Positions 27,460 through 36,090 of a stretch of DNA of 64,000 bases are shown here, piece after piece. The stretch comes from Rhizobium mayense (GTDB taxonomy: Bacteria > Pseudomonadota > Alphaproteobacteria > Rhizobiales > Rhizobiaceae): contig NZ_JARFYM010000029.1 of the NCBI RefSeq assembly GCF_030272705.1, positions 1 to 64,000 on the forward strand, read 5' to 3'. Position numbers and translations under genes: made by a program. Under the pieces are notes generated by a model. The model worked only from the letters and a program-made list of their open reading frames with translations, did not search any database and was not told the origin of the DNA. How positions within the stretch are numbered: position 1 is the stretch's first letter; the number at the start of each line of letters is the position of its first letter.

Positions 27460-28984
27460 AGGAATAATCCGTGACACCTATTTTGCTCGTCTCGCGGTCA
27501 AGCTTGTCGAAGATCGTGTCGAGGATCGTCGTTAAGACACGCAGCCCCCCCTGGTAGCCCATCAGCGGAAAGCGATGATGATGGTGCCGGTCGAAAATCG
27601 GAAACGTCAGGCGGATCAGCGGCGTGCCGGTGTCGCGCTCCAGATATTTGCCATAGGAATTGCCGATCAGCAGGTCCACCGGTTCGGTGAAGAGCAGCGA
27701 GCGCAGCGCCCAGAGGTCCTTACCCGCCCAGACCTTGGCATCCTTTCCGAAAGGCGAAGATGCGAACAATTCCTTCATCTCGCGTTCCCAAGCGGATGTG
27801 CCGTTGGTGGCCAGGCAATGGATCGGCTCGCCGCCGGTCTCCATGACGAACCGGGCTACCGCATAGACGAAATCGGGATCGCCGTAGATCGCGTATTTCT
27901 TACCGTGCAGCCAGGCCTGGCTGTCCGCCATGGCGTCGACAAGCCGGCCGCGCTCCAAGCCGATAGTCGAAGGGATTTCCTTGCCGGAAATCTCCGAGAT
28001 TTTCATCAGCAATTCGTCGGTCGCGTTGACGCCAAGCGGATAGTGGAAGGAGGCCGTCGTCTGCCCGAGCTCATTGCAATATTCCAACGTCTTACGGGTA
28101 TTGTAGTGCTGCAGCGACAGCGTCGCTTCGGCATCGAGCGCGTCCTTGACGTGTTCGATGGTCGTGCCGCCGTCATACATGCGGTACATGCCGTCCGACG
28201 GGGTATCGAACTGATCGGAGGCGTCCTGAATGAGCGTATACGACACGTCCATGAGGTCGAGCAGGCGCTTGAGCTCGCGGTTGTTGCCGACACAGAAGCC
28301 GTCGAATCCTGGAACGATGTTGATGGTTCCATTGAATTCCTTTCGCTCCCTGCCCTTCCAGAAATGCTCCAGAATGCCCTTGACCATCCCGTCATAACCA
28401 TCGACGTGGCTGCCGACGAAGGCGGGGGTGTGGGCGAACGGAACATCCAGGTTCGCGGGGACCGAGCCTTCGCTCTTGGCGTTTTCGATGAAGCCATGCA
28501 AATCGTCGCCGATCACCTCCGCCATGCAGGTGGTCGAGACGGCAATCATCGTCGGATCGTAGAGCGCGTAGGTATTGGCAAGCCCATCGACCATGTTCTT
28601 CAGTCCGCCGAATACCGCCGCGTCCTCGGTCATCGAGGACGAAACCGCCGACGCGGGCTCCTTGAAATGTCGCGATAGGTGCGACCGGTAATAGGCAACG
28701 CAGCCCTGGCTGCCATGGACGAAGGACATGGTCCGCTCGAAGCCCGCGGCCGCGAATACGGCGCCGAGCGGCTGGCAGGCTTTGGCGGGGTTCACAACGA
28801 GGGCTTCGCGGGCCAGATTTTTTTCCCTGTATTCCCAGGTCTTGGTGAACTCGCTTTGATCGGCAACGATCTCGTCCGGGTGCGGGCATTCGAAATTCAG
28901 CTTCTTTTCGGCGAGCATCCGTCTGTATTCCGGCTCGCGGAACAGGGGCGCGTGGTCGAGAATTTTTTCGGCCGACTGCGGCAT
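27443..28984 (-). CDS. nifK: Nitrogenase MoFe protein beta chain
   Basis: Beta subunit of dinitrogenase, holding half of the P-cluster ligands. It is 513 residues from MPQSAEKILDHAPLF at 28984, the usual rhizobial start. Landmarks are AKACQPLGAVFAAAGF, VHGSQGCVAYYRSHLSRHF with its Cys ligand, and STTCMAEVIGDDLHGFI with another, plus the PVDLLIGNSYGKYLERD block. The hairpin after nifD lies in the 123-bp nifD-nifK gap. Confidence 0.97.
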   Translation of the reverse strand: MPQSAEKILDHAPLFREPEYRRMLAEKKLNFECPHPDEIVADQSEFTKTWEYREKNLAREALVVNPAKACQPLGAVFAAAGFERTMSFVHGSQGCVAYYRSHLSRHFKEPASAVSSSMTEDAAVFGGLKNMVDGLANTYALYDPTMIAVSTTCMAEVIGDDLHGFIENAKSEGSVPANLDVPFAHTPAFVGSHVDGYDGMVKGILEHFWKGRERKEFNGTINIVPGFDGFCVGNNRELKRLLDLMDVSYTLIQDASDQFDTPSDGMYRMYDGGTTIEHVKDALDAEATLSLQHYNTRKTLEYCNELGQTTASFHYPLGVNATDELLMKISEISGKEIPSTIGLERGRLVDAMADSQAWLHGKKYAIYGDPDFVYAVARFVMETGGEPIHCLATNGTSAWEREMKELFASSPFGKDAKVWAGKDLWALRSLLFTEPVDLLIGNSYGKYLERDTGTPLIRLTFPIFDRHHHHRFPLMGYQGGLRVLTTILDTIFDKLDRETSKIGVTDYSYDLTR

Positions 28985-29071
28985 GGTAATCACCTTTCTT
29001 TTCATCGTGCCGCACCGGTGGCGGCAAAGGGACGTCATCTTTCAGGTGTGCGGATCAAGTCCGACAGGAGA

Positions 29072-29105
29072 GCCTGGCCTGCCCCTGCTCCAAGACAGGC
29101 CAGGC
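29072..29105 (-). terminator. Hairpin in the nifD-nifK gap
   Basis: GCCTGGCCTG and CAGGCCAGGC form a perfect 10-bp stem with a 14-base loop, starting two bases after the nifD stop. No T-run follows, so it is more likely an mRNA-stabilising or attenuating hairpin than a true terminator. Confidence 0.6.
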
Positions 29106-29107
29106 CC

Positions 29108-30610
29108 TCATTCGGCCGCAACCGCCTCAGCCGGCGCGGCCTTTTTTTTCCAGGGGGCGTCGTAGAGATCCCAGACTGGATTATTGATGGCGAGATCCAT
29201 GTCCTTGGCGAAGATCGCAAAGCCGTCGTAGCCATGATACGGGCCGGAGTAATCCCACGAATGCATCTGTCGGAACGGGATGCCCATCTTCTGCACCGGG
29301 TACTTTTCTTTGATACCGGAGCCAACGAGATCGGGACGAATTCCCTCGATGAACTTTTCCAGTTCGTAACCGCTCACGTCGTCATAGATGAGCGTGCCTT
29401 TTTTTACGTAGTGGCCGGTGCGCTGATAGTCGTCGTTATGGCCGAACTCGTAGCCTGTGCCGACGATCTCCATGCCGAGATCCTCGTAGGCCGTGACCAC
29501 GTGACGAGGGCGCAAACCGCCGATGTAGAGCATCACCGTCTTGCCTTCGAGGCGCGGCCGGTATTTGGCGATGACGGCATCGACCAAAGGCCGGTACTTG
29601 GCGATGACTCTTTCGGTCTTTTCCTCGATTTCCGGCCCGAAATGCTTGGCAATCTTGCGCAGGGAGGCTTCGATCTGCGAGGGACCAAAGAAATTATATT
29701 CCATCCACGGGATGCCGTATTTTTCCTCCATGTGCCGGCAGATGTAGTTCATCGACCGATAGCAGTGGATGAGGTTGAGCTTGGCCTTGGGCGCACGCTC
29801 CACTTCGGCAAGCGTGGCATCTCCCGACCAGTTGCCGACCACGCGCAACCCCATCTCCTCCAGGAGGATGCGCGTGGCCCAGGCGTCGCCGCCGATATTG
29901 TAATCACCGACAACATTGATGTCGTAGGGACCCGCCTCGAACTCGACATCCGTCTTCTCAAAAACCCAGTCGCGGATGGAATCGTTGGCGATATGATGGC
30001 CAAGGGATTGCGATACGCCGCGGAAGCCCTCGCAGCGCACCGGTACGATCGTCTTTTCGTATTCGCTCGCCTTCTTGCGCGACACCGCCTCGATGTCGTC
30101 GCCAATCAGACCGATCGGGCATTCGGACTGGACGGTGACGCCTTTGTTCAGCGGAAATAATTCCTGGATCTCGTCAATGATCTTTTCCAGCCGCTTGTCG
30201 CCGCCAAAAACGATGTCTTTTTCCTGGAAGTCGGAGGTGAACTGCATCGTCACGAAGGTGTCGATCCCCGTCGTGCCGACGTAGTAATTGCGACGCTGCG
30301 ACCAGGAATATTGGCCGCAACCGACGGGCCCATGTGAGATATGGACCATATCCTTGATCGGACCCCACACGACACCTTTGGATCCGGCATAGGCGCAGCC
30401 GCGGATCGTCATGACGCCCGGAATGGATTTGATGTTCGATTTGACGCTGCATTCGGAAATGACGTTGTCCTCCTCGTCGGCCCCGTCTCTCCCCGTTGCA
30501 ACACTGAGGTGCTTGTTGCGGCGCTTGGCCGCTTTGTCCGGATACTGCGACAGCACGTCCGCGATGAGCTTTTCATGCAAAGCGCCGTCATTCTCGTAGT
30601 CGAGGCTCAT
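29108..30610 (-). CDS. nifD: Nitrogenase MoFe protein alpha chain
   Basis: Alpha subunit of dinitrogenase, 500 residues, which carries FeMo-co and half of the P-cluster ligands. Landmarks are IPGVMTIRGCAYAGSKGVVW and ISHGPVGCGQYSWSQRRNYY, VQSECPIGLIGDDIEAVSRK, LIHCYRSMNYICRHMEEKYG with the FeMo-co Cys, and MHSWDYSGPYHGYDGF with the FeMo-co His. The C-terminus ends in an Ala/Glu-rich tail (KKKAAPAEAVAAE) common in rhizobia. It starts 106 bp after the nifH stop. Confidence 0.97.
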   Translation of the reverse strand: MSLDYENDGALHEKLIADVLSQYPDKAAKRRNKHLSVATGRDGADEEDNVISECSVKSNIKSIPGVMTIRGCAYAGSKGVVWGPIKDMVHISHGPVGCGQYSWSQRRNYYVGTTGIDTFVTMQFTSDFQEKDIVFGGDKRLEKIIDEIQELFPLNKGVTVQSECPIGLIGDDIEAVSRKKASEYEKTIVPVRCEGFRGVSQSLGHHIANDSIRDWVFEKTDVEFEAGPYDINVVGDYNIGGDAWATRILLEEMGLRVVGNWSGDATLAEVERAPKAKLNLIHCYRSMNYICRHMEEKYGIPWMEYNFFGPSQIEASLRKIAKHFGPEIEEKTERVIAKYRPLVDAVIAKYRPRLEGKTVMLYIGGLRPRHVVTAYEDLGMEIVGTGYEFGHNDDYQRTGHYVKKGTLIYDDVSGYELEKFIEGIRPDLVGSGIKEKYPVQKMGIPFRQMHSWDYSGPYHGYDGFAIFAKDMDLAINNPVWDLYDAPWKKKAAPAEAVAAE

Positions 30611-30670
30611 TGGGCCTGCCCTCTTTTAAGGTTCGGTTGATGCCGCGCGCAAAGGCGCGTTCTCGGGGAA

Positions 30671-30701
30671 GGACGCGCCGGGTTGGGGCGCCGGCGCGTC
30701 C
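30671..30701 (-). terminator. GC-rich hairpin in the nifH-nifD gap
   Basis: GGACGCGCCGG and CCGGCGCGTCC form an 11-bp perfect stem with a 9-base loop, 16 bp after the nifH stop. No T-run follows in the minus direction. Such hairpins can protect the nifH 3' end and give more NifH than NifDK. Confidence 0.6.
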
Positions 30702-30716
30702 TGTCGAAAGCGGCAG

Positions 30717-31610
30717 TTAGTGGGCGGCCGCCACCTTCGATTCCTTGGCCTGAAGTTCGGCAAGCATCTGCTCGTCGGTCTTCATGATGCCGAAGTCGAG
30801 CAGCATGTCCTCGAGCTCTTCCATGGTGATCGGGGTCGGGACGGTCCCTTGACCCGAATTGGCGTGAATCTTCTCAGCCAGTGTGCGATATTCTCCGGCC
30901 TGTTTGGACTCCGGCGCATACTGGATGACTGTCATTTTCCTGAGTTCGGCGTGCTGGACGATGTTGTCGCGCGGCACGAAGTGAATGAGCTTGGAATTGA
31001 GCCTGGAAGCCAGCGCCTCGGCGAGGTCGACTTCGCGGTCCGTCTGACGCTCGTTGCAGATCAGACCGCCGAGCCGCACGCCGCCTGCATGGGCATATTT
31101 CAAGATGCCCTTGGCAATGTTGTTTGCCGCATAAAGCGCCATCATTTCGCCGGACATGACGATGTAGATTTCCTGGGCCTTGTTCTCGCGGATCGGCATG
31201 GCAAAGCCGCCGCACACCACGTCGCCGAGCACGTCATAGGAGACATAGTCGACATTGTCGTAGGCGCCGTTTTCCTCGAGGAAGTTGATGGAGGTGATGA
31301 CGCCACGACCGGCGCAACCAACGCCCGGCTCCGGGCCGCCGGACTCCACGCACTTGATGCCTTTATATCCGATTTTGAGCACGTCCTCGAGTTCGAGGTC
31401 TTCCACCGAACCTTCCTCTGCCGCCAGATGCAGGACGGTGTCCTGCGCCTTCGAGTTCAGGATCAGCCGGGTGGAGTCGGCTTTGGGATCGCAGCCGACG
31501 ATGAGGATCTGCTGCCCGAGATCGACGAGGGCCGCGAGCGTATTTTGGGAGGTGGTGGACTTGCCGATGCCCCCCTTGCCGTAGAATGCGATTTGACGCA
31601 AAGCTGACAT
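30717..31610 (-). CDS. nifH: Nitrogenase Fe protein (dinitrogenase reductase)
   Basis: ATP-dependent electron donor to NifDK, also needed for FeMo-co maturation. It is 297 residues from MSALRQIAFYGKGG; GGAAGG precedes the ATG, and the frame extending to 31697 is spurious. The P-loop (GKGGIGKST), the cluster cysteines in GCAGRGVIT and VVCGGFAMPI, and the Arg region of the ADP-ribosylation loop (GCAGRG) are all present. First gene of the nif operon, driven by a -24/-12 promoter 72 bp upstream and a NifA site about 100 bp further. Confidence 0.98.
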   Translation of the reverse strand: MSALRQIAFYGKGGIGKSTTSQNTLAALVDLGQQILIVGCDPKADSTRLILNSKAQDTVLHLAAEEGSVEDLELEDVLKIGYKGIKCVESGGPEPGVGCAGRGVITSINFLEENGAYDNVDYVSYDVLGDVVCGGFAMPIRENKAQEIYIVMSGEMMALYAANNIAKGILKYAHAGGVRLGGLICNERQTDREVDLAEALASRLNSKLIHFVPRDNIVQHAELRKMTVIQYAPESKQAGEYRTLAEKIHANSGQGTVPTPITMEELEDMLLDFGIMKTDEQMLAELQAKESKVAAAH

Positions 31611-31681
31611 GTTGCCTTCCTTCTTTCGTTCCATCCATCGCGGAATAGGTCGGCAGCTCGCGCCGCCCGCAGGCAAGTGTT

Positions 31682-31696
31682 TCAAAACTCGTGCCA
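31682..31696 (-). promoter_or_regulatory. Sigma-54 promoter of nifH
   Basis: On the minus strand TTGGCACGAGTTTTGA gives GG (31695-31694), ten bases and GA (31683-31682). The -24 box is perfect; -12 has GA instead of the consensus GC. It lies 72 bp before the nifH ATG. Confidence 0.8.
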
Positions 31697-31785
31697 ATGT
31701 GGCGGTCGATTGGAAGGAAAACTCTCTTGGTTGTTTTTCAGCTATTTAGTCTGAAGCAAATAAGAGATCGGAGTGGACAAGCCTG

Positions 31786-31801
31786 TGTCGCGGGTCCGAC
31801 A
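31786..31801. promoter_or_regulatory. NifA upstream activator site for nifH
   Basis: TGTCGCGGGTCCGACA is an exact TGT-N10-ACA. Its centre is about 100 bp upstream of the -24 element of nifH, the standard spacing for DNA looping by NifA with IHF. Confidence 0.85.
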
Positions 31802-32084
31802 AATCGGACGCAAGGTGTCGGAGGCCTTACCTGAGACCGATAAAGGCTGGCGATCGGGGAGTGCCACAGGTTGGCAGCGACCAGCAGCAGAATCAGCCAG
31901 CTTCGCGTTCCTCATGGAAGACGAGGCGTAGCGTGCGATCTCCATTCGTATCACGTGGAGCGGCAAAACGCGGACATCTGCATGAGCACGGCAATCGTCT
32001 TGCCGGCCGTCGAGTGCAGGCTGAGACACCAGCACTATTCGCCGGCTTTGCGCACGTCGCAGCTGCGTGAAACGAGCAATGCTT

Positions 32085-33059
32085 TTACCCGGCTGAGACT
32101 TTGAAACGACCGGGCTTAGTTCTCGGAGCGCTTTGATGTTCCGTGGCGCGCGGCGAAACCATGCGAGCCCCCTCCTGCATTAACGTCTCCCGCATCCAGA
32201 GGCTTGCCGGATCGGTGTTGTGAAGCGCGGGCCATTGGACGGCCTCTGTCAATGCGGGGATCGGCAGCGGGAGCTCGACGATCCGCAGGGGCGTCGTTTT
32301 TGCACAATATTGCGCCAGCCGCAGAGGCATGGTCCCAATGCGGTTGGTACCCGACAACATGGGTGGGATCATGCTGAAGGACTGTACGACGACCTCAACA
32401 CGTCTCTTGAAACCGTGCTCGTGCAAATACCACTCGTCGATGGCCGGCTTGCGCGTATTTCCGAACTTGACCGCAACATGGCCCATCGACATGTATTGCT
32501 CGAATGTAAATGGCTCGGACAGCTGTTTGTTCGTCCCGCAGGTTACGCACACGAATATATCGTCAAACAGTGCGGCATGCGGATGTTTCGACATGAACAC
32601 TTCCGGCATAATCAGAAAGTCGACATCGCCGCGCCGGAGGAGCTCCTCGAAATCGTCGGAAACTGGCAGAAATTCGAAGCTGACGCCGGGAGCCTCCCGC
32701 GCCACGCGCTCAACGACCATTTCAAAAAACACAAGCGTGACGTAGTCGGAGAGGATGATCCTGAAGCAACGATCAGATTGAGCGGGATCAAACGGCTCCC
32801 AGGAAATAATGGAGAGCTGGATATATAACAAAGCCTCGCGGACTGGCGAGGCGAGCCTTTCCGCCCGCGGCGTTGGGACAAGTTCACGGCCAGCCATCGT
32901 AAAGAGCTCGTCGCGGAAATATGTCCGCAGCCGGGCGACGGCCGCGCTCATTGCCGGCTGGCTGAGATTGATGCTGCGTGCGGCTGCCGTGAGGTTACGC
33001 TCGGTCATGAGCGCGTCAAGCACGACGAGGAGATTTAGATCAAGGCCTTTAAAACGCAT
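32085..33059 (-). CDS. nodD: NodD, flavonoid-responsive LysR-type activator of nod genes
   Basis: The 324-residue LysR protein begins MRFKGLDLNLLVVLDALMTE, the classic NodD N-terminus, with the HTH in NLTAAARSINLSQPAMSAAV. FEMVVERVAREAPGVSFEFL, DVDFLIMPEVFMSKHPHAAL and QSFSMIPPMLSGTNRIGTMP are typical of the NodD sensor domain. The start at 33059 follows GAAGGA; an ATG at 33071 is less likely. A nod box starts 10 bp upstream on the other strand. R. etli-type plasmids carry several nodD alleles; which one this is cannot be told by eye. Confidence 0.95.
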   Translation of the reverse strand: MRFKGLDLNLLVVLDALMTERNLTAAARSINLSQPAMSAAVARLRTYFRDELFTMAGRELVPTPRAERLASPVREALLYIQLSIISWEPFDPAQSDRCFRIILSDYVTLVFFEMVVERVAREAPGVSFEFLPVSDDFEELLRRGDVDFLIMPEVFMSKHPHAALFDDIFVCVTCGTNKQLSEPFTFEQYMSMGHVAVKFGNTRKPAIDEWYLHEHGFKRRVEVVVQSFSMIPPMLSGTNRIGTMPLRLAQYCAKTTPLRIVELPLPIPALTEAVQWPALHNTDPASLWMRETLMQEGARMVSPRATEHQSAPRTKPGRFKVSAG

Positions 33060-33069
33060 GTTTTCCTTC

Positions 33070-33120
33070 ATCCATAGCGTGGACGCATGCCATCCATGCT
33101 ATCGATCATCATGCCCATTG
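33070..33120 (+). promoter_or_regulatory. nod box (NodD binding site), divergent from nodD
   Basis: ATCCATAGCGTGGACG fits the conserved left half of the nod box with one mismatch (GACG for GATG). It is followed by ATC-N9-GAT (ATCcatgctatcGAT). The right part departs from the consensus TTTTACCAATC. Orientation would drive rightward transcription, away from nodD. No nodA or other nod gene follows. Confidence 0.6.
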
Positions 33121-34161
33121 AAAGAATATAAATTGGCCGAAATCAAGTAGATCGAGTGCACATTTGCGTGGGGGTTCGGCCGAAACGATCGGATGCCGGT
33201 CTGCGAGTTTGTATCAGGTCTGCCTCGTTGGGCCTTTCGAGAGGTCGCTTATCAAGGCACGGCTCCGGACATTGCGAGGTGGGGCTAAAATTTCGAACCA
33301 AGCCAGAACCTTGACATTAAAGGTCTCCGGCCCCACGCGATTGCCGGAAAACATTCGCTTCGTTACGCCAAGAATGCCGGCGAGATCGTGACAAACCGGC
33401 GCGGGAGAACATACCAACTGCCGCTTCAGCAAAACGGTTCCCCAAAGGGGTTGATCACCGAGAGCGCGTTCAGGGAAAATCTAGGACCCGCTCTATCCAC
33501 CGCTCCTAAACGCCTGGGCTATCTGATATTCGGCGGGGATCTTCAACAAGAAAATGCCATGCCCAAACGCCGGTGTCGCTTGGCATCACGCGTAGATAGC
33601 AGTCCGCGGTAACCTTCCAATCGTGGAGCTATGTCTAGATTTATCCATGTCGTGAATGAGCTCCATCCAAACAATCCATTTGCCAAGCCTGTGGGGCATT
33701 GGAGTAACAAAAGCAAGCCGCCAATCGATGGGCGGCTTAAAACAACGCGGTAATGAGGGGTGGGCCCCAATGCCTGCGACTTTGATCGCATTCGCGCATT
33801 TGGCACGAATAACATGAGGAGAAATATTGTTGAGACATGGAATCAAAGTCGATGCCCCGGACTTTCGTTCATTGATCTAGGTCTAACTGACTTTGATATC
33901 AAATCTGGTTTCGATGAGAGGAGCAACGACGCATTCCCTTGAACGAATCCTACCCTGGAAGAGAACAACAAAGGCGGCGTGCGAGAGCATGCCGCGTTTG
34001 AATATTCCGTCGCCCGGTCGATTGCAAAAACGGCCCGTTGATTTCGCGGGTTTTTCGAAGCATCGAACAGGAACACTTAAGTTTGCCGAGGACAACACCA
34101 TTCGCGCGGAGGTTCTTGCCGGCACGGGAAAATTCTATCATCCATGAAAGGCCATCGAATG
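33121..34161. other. 1-kb stretch downstream of the nod box without a clear gene
   Basis: Small open frames are present on both strands, but none has a recognisable motif or a good start signal. It may hold the untranslated leader of a nod-box transcript ending at the PhyH-like gene, or remnants of lost nod genes. Nothing here was recognisable as nodA, nodB or nodC. Confidence 0.4.
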
Positions 34162-35124
34162 CTCAGTTCCGCAAACTCCAATCCGAAGGACCTCGAAACG
34201 ATCGCGCGCAACGGCGGCGTATTTCGCCGCATCGCGTCCCGAATTCCAACCTATCTGACGGATATGCGAGAGAACCCGGCCTGGCTCCCAATGTTCCTGC
34301 TGGCGCGCACGATGCCGTTGCGCAAGGCGCATTGGCTGACCGCAAGACCAGTGCCGCGGCCGGAAAGCCGCAAGCCCTCGATGTTTGGCGATCTCAGCGC
34401 AAAGACGATCGCAGCCGAACTGAGACAAACGGGCATATTTGCCGGCTTGACCCTACCGGCCGCAATTCACGAGGAAATTGCACGTTTTGGACATGAGACG
34501 CCCTGCTTCGGCAATTTCGACCGCCGGCTTGATTTTCTGGCCGGTGACCATACCGAAACCGAGCAATGGCTCGGTCGCACGATACTAAGCGGCCACCATT
34601 ACGAACGGGTTTTACGATGTGACGCCGTCGTTGCCGTTCAGCAAGATCCGCTGCTTCTGGACGTGGCAAGGCATTACCTCGGTGGCAATGCAAGATTGAT
34701 CACCACGCGGACGTGGTGGAGCTTTCCAACAAAAAAAGCCTCGGATGCGGATCTGAGCCGCGCTTCCTTCAAGTTTCACTTCGATCTTGATGATTGGCGA
34801 ATGCTGAAGTTTTTCTTTTATCTTTCCGACGTCGATGCCGATTCCGGCCCGCATGTCTATGTGCGCGGCAGCCACAACCGTCGGCGTTTGAAGCATCAAT
34901 TGACGCTGCTCGTCGGCCATCCGGCGCATGAGGTTCTGGATTTCTATGGCGAAGAAAATGCCATCACTTTGACCGGCAAAGCGGGTTCTGGCTTCGTCGA
35001 GGATCCCTTCGGATTTCATATGGGCACCTTGGCAAAACAGAGGCCGCGGTTGATGATGGAGGTCGGATTTGGCGTCTCGAAACCATCAAAGCGCCGCTTC
35101 CATGGAGAACCGGTTCTTCGCTAG
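34162..35124 (+). CDS. Phytanoyl-CoA dioxygenase (PhyH)-like 2-oxoglutarate oxygenase
   Basis: From the ATG at 34162 (GAAAGG upstream) the protein has 320 residues; an ATG at 34144 is possible. FKFHFDLDDWRMLKFFFYLS gives the HxD iron ligands, DADSGPHVYVRGSHNR the typical PhyH turn, and EDPFGFHMGTLAKQRPRLMM the distal His with the Arg that binds 2-oxoglutarate. The first 110 residues are family-specific and unrecognised. PhyH proteins hydroxylate lipids or small molecules. It lies 1 kb downstream of a nod box in the same direction, so flavonoid induction is possible but unproven. Confidence 0.7.
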   Translation, partial: LSSANSNPKDLETIARNGGVFRRIASRIPTYLTDMRENPAWLPMFLLARTMPLRKAHWLTARPVPRPESRKPSMFGDLSAKTIAAELRQTGIFAGLTLPAAIHEEIARFGHETPCFGNFDRRLDFLAGDHTETEQWLGRTILSGHHYERVLRCDAVVAVQQDPLLLDVARHYLGGNARLITTRTWWSFPTKKASDADLSRASFKFHFDLDDWRMLKFFFYLSDVDADSGPHVYVRGSHNRRRLKHQLTLLVGHPAHEVLDFYGEENAITLTGKAGSGFVEDPFGFHMGTLAKQRPRLMMEVGFGVSKPSKRRFHGEPVLR

Positions 35125-35469
35125 ACCAGCAGCCGTTCAGGCGCCGATCCAGTTCTGATCGACCCAATGTCGGACAGCTTAACTGGAATGCACTGCGACC
35201 GTCATATCTGGCGGTCGAGGCCTTGCAATCCCCCTCCCCGGCCGCGCATTCGCTGTGTCTTAGGTCGGGGCGGAGTTGAAGGAAACGTCTAAGGGCCCAC
35301 TCCGGCTGCTTCTGAGCGTATTGTCTCACTTTCAAAAGCGAAATTGACGTGTCGCCGCGTGTTACCAACTCCGGCGCGGGCGAAAATGTCCGAGTAAGGG
35401 ATGTCGGGCGATCATGCGACAAGGCGCCTTCGAGGGAAGTGATGCAATTAAGTGCAGACGCCTGCTTCA
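35125..35469. other. Stretch without a recognisable gene
   Basis: Only short frames without motifs; probably the 3' flank of the PhyH-like gene and debris. Confidence 0.35.
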
Positions 35470-35742
35470 TTACGGTCTGGTCTTGCAACTTTTGCAGCAC
35501 ACCGTCATGACGGCGCCGAAAATTGCCCACGCGGTCGCGGCCACGACATGCGCGTAACAATCGATCGGGCATGGCATGACGAAGCGTCCTGCTGCGTCGA
35601 GGACGTGGGCGCCTGGCGGCGCGTTTACTGGCTCTCCGACTTCGACAATACGTCCATCCGCCAGCAGAGCATCGACCGGATGCGCAGCGCGGTCCGCGCT
35701 CCCATCCATGATGGCAGCATTGGGAATAATGATTGGCGGCAT
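35470..35742 (-). pseudogene. Amidohydrolase N-terminal remnant
   Basis: The frame reads MPPIIIPNAAIMDGSADRAA, then LLADGRIVEVGEPVNAPPGA and HVLDAAGRFVMPCPIDCYAH. This is the start of a dihydroorotase/amidohydrolase-type protein, where VxPGxIDxHxH carries the metal-binding histidines. Here it reads VMPCPIDCYAH, so the His-X-His is damaged, and homology ends soon after. No catalytic domain follows. The flanking 35743-36090 bases have no gene. Confidence 0.55.
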
Positions 35743-36090
35743 TGCACGTCCCCATGGTTTTGACGCTGAAAGGACCGATCGCGTCCAGAACGCCAGGCAC
35801 TTTCCTGAGGAAGCATGCTTGAGCATAGCCTATTCAGATCGGATACACGGAGAAAGGGGCCTCGCCTTACTTAAGGATCTCTCAAACCTCAGCCGCCGGC
35901 GCGGGCACATCGCAGAGAAGACAGGACAATTGACGGCGATGCCAATTTCGTTGAACCATGCTGCAATCCAGGAAGCCGGTCTCGTTCACAGACTTGTAAA
36001 GCGCCGTTATCTTGGCCGAACGGCCGACTACATCGCTCATGACCAAGGCACTTGCCTCCGATTTAGGTCGATCGTTCCTCGAAGCGGACG

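Noticed and set aside
25966..31607. Long plus-strand open frames opposite nifH, nifD, nifK and nifE (e.g. 25966-27453, 27575-28678, 28679-30160, 30720-31607)
   Set aside because: They lie exactly antisense to unambiguous nif genes, show no family motifs and have no start signals; high GC at third codon positions of the nif genes leaves the opposite strand open.
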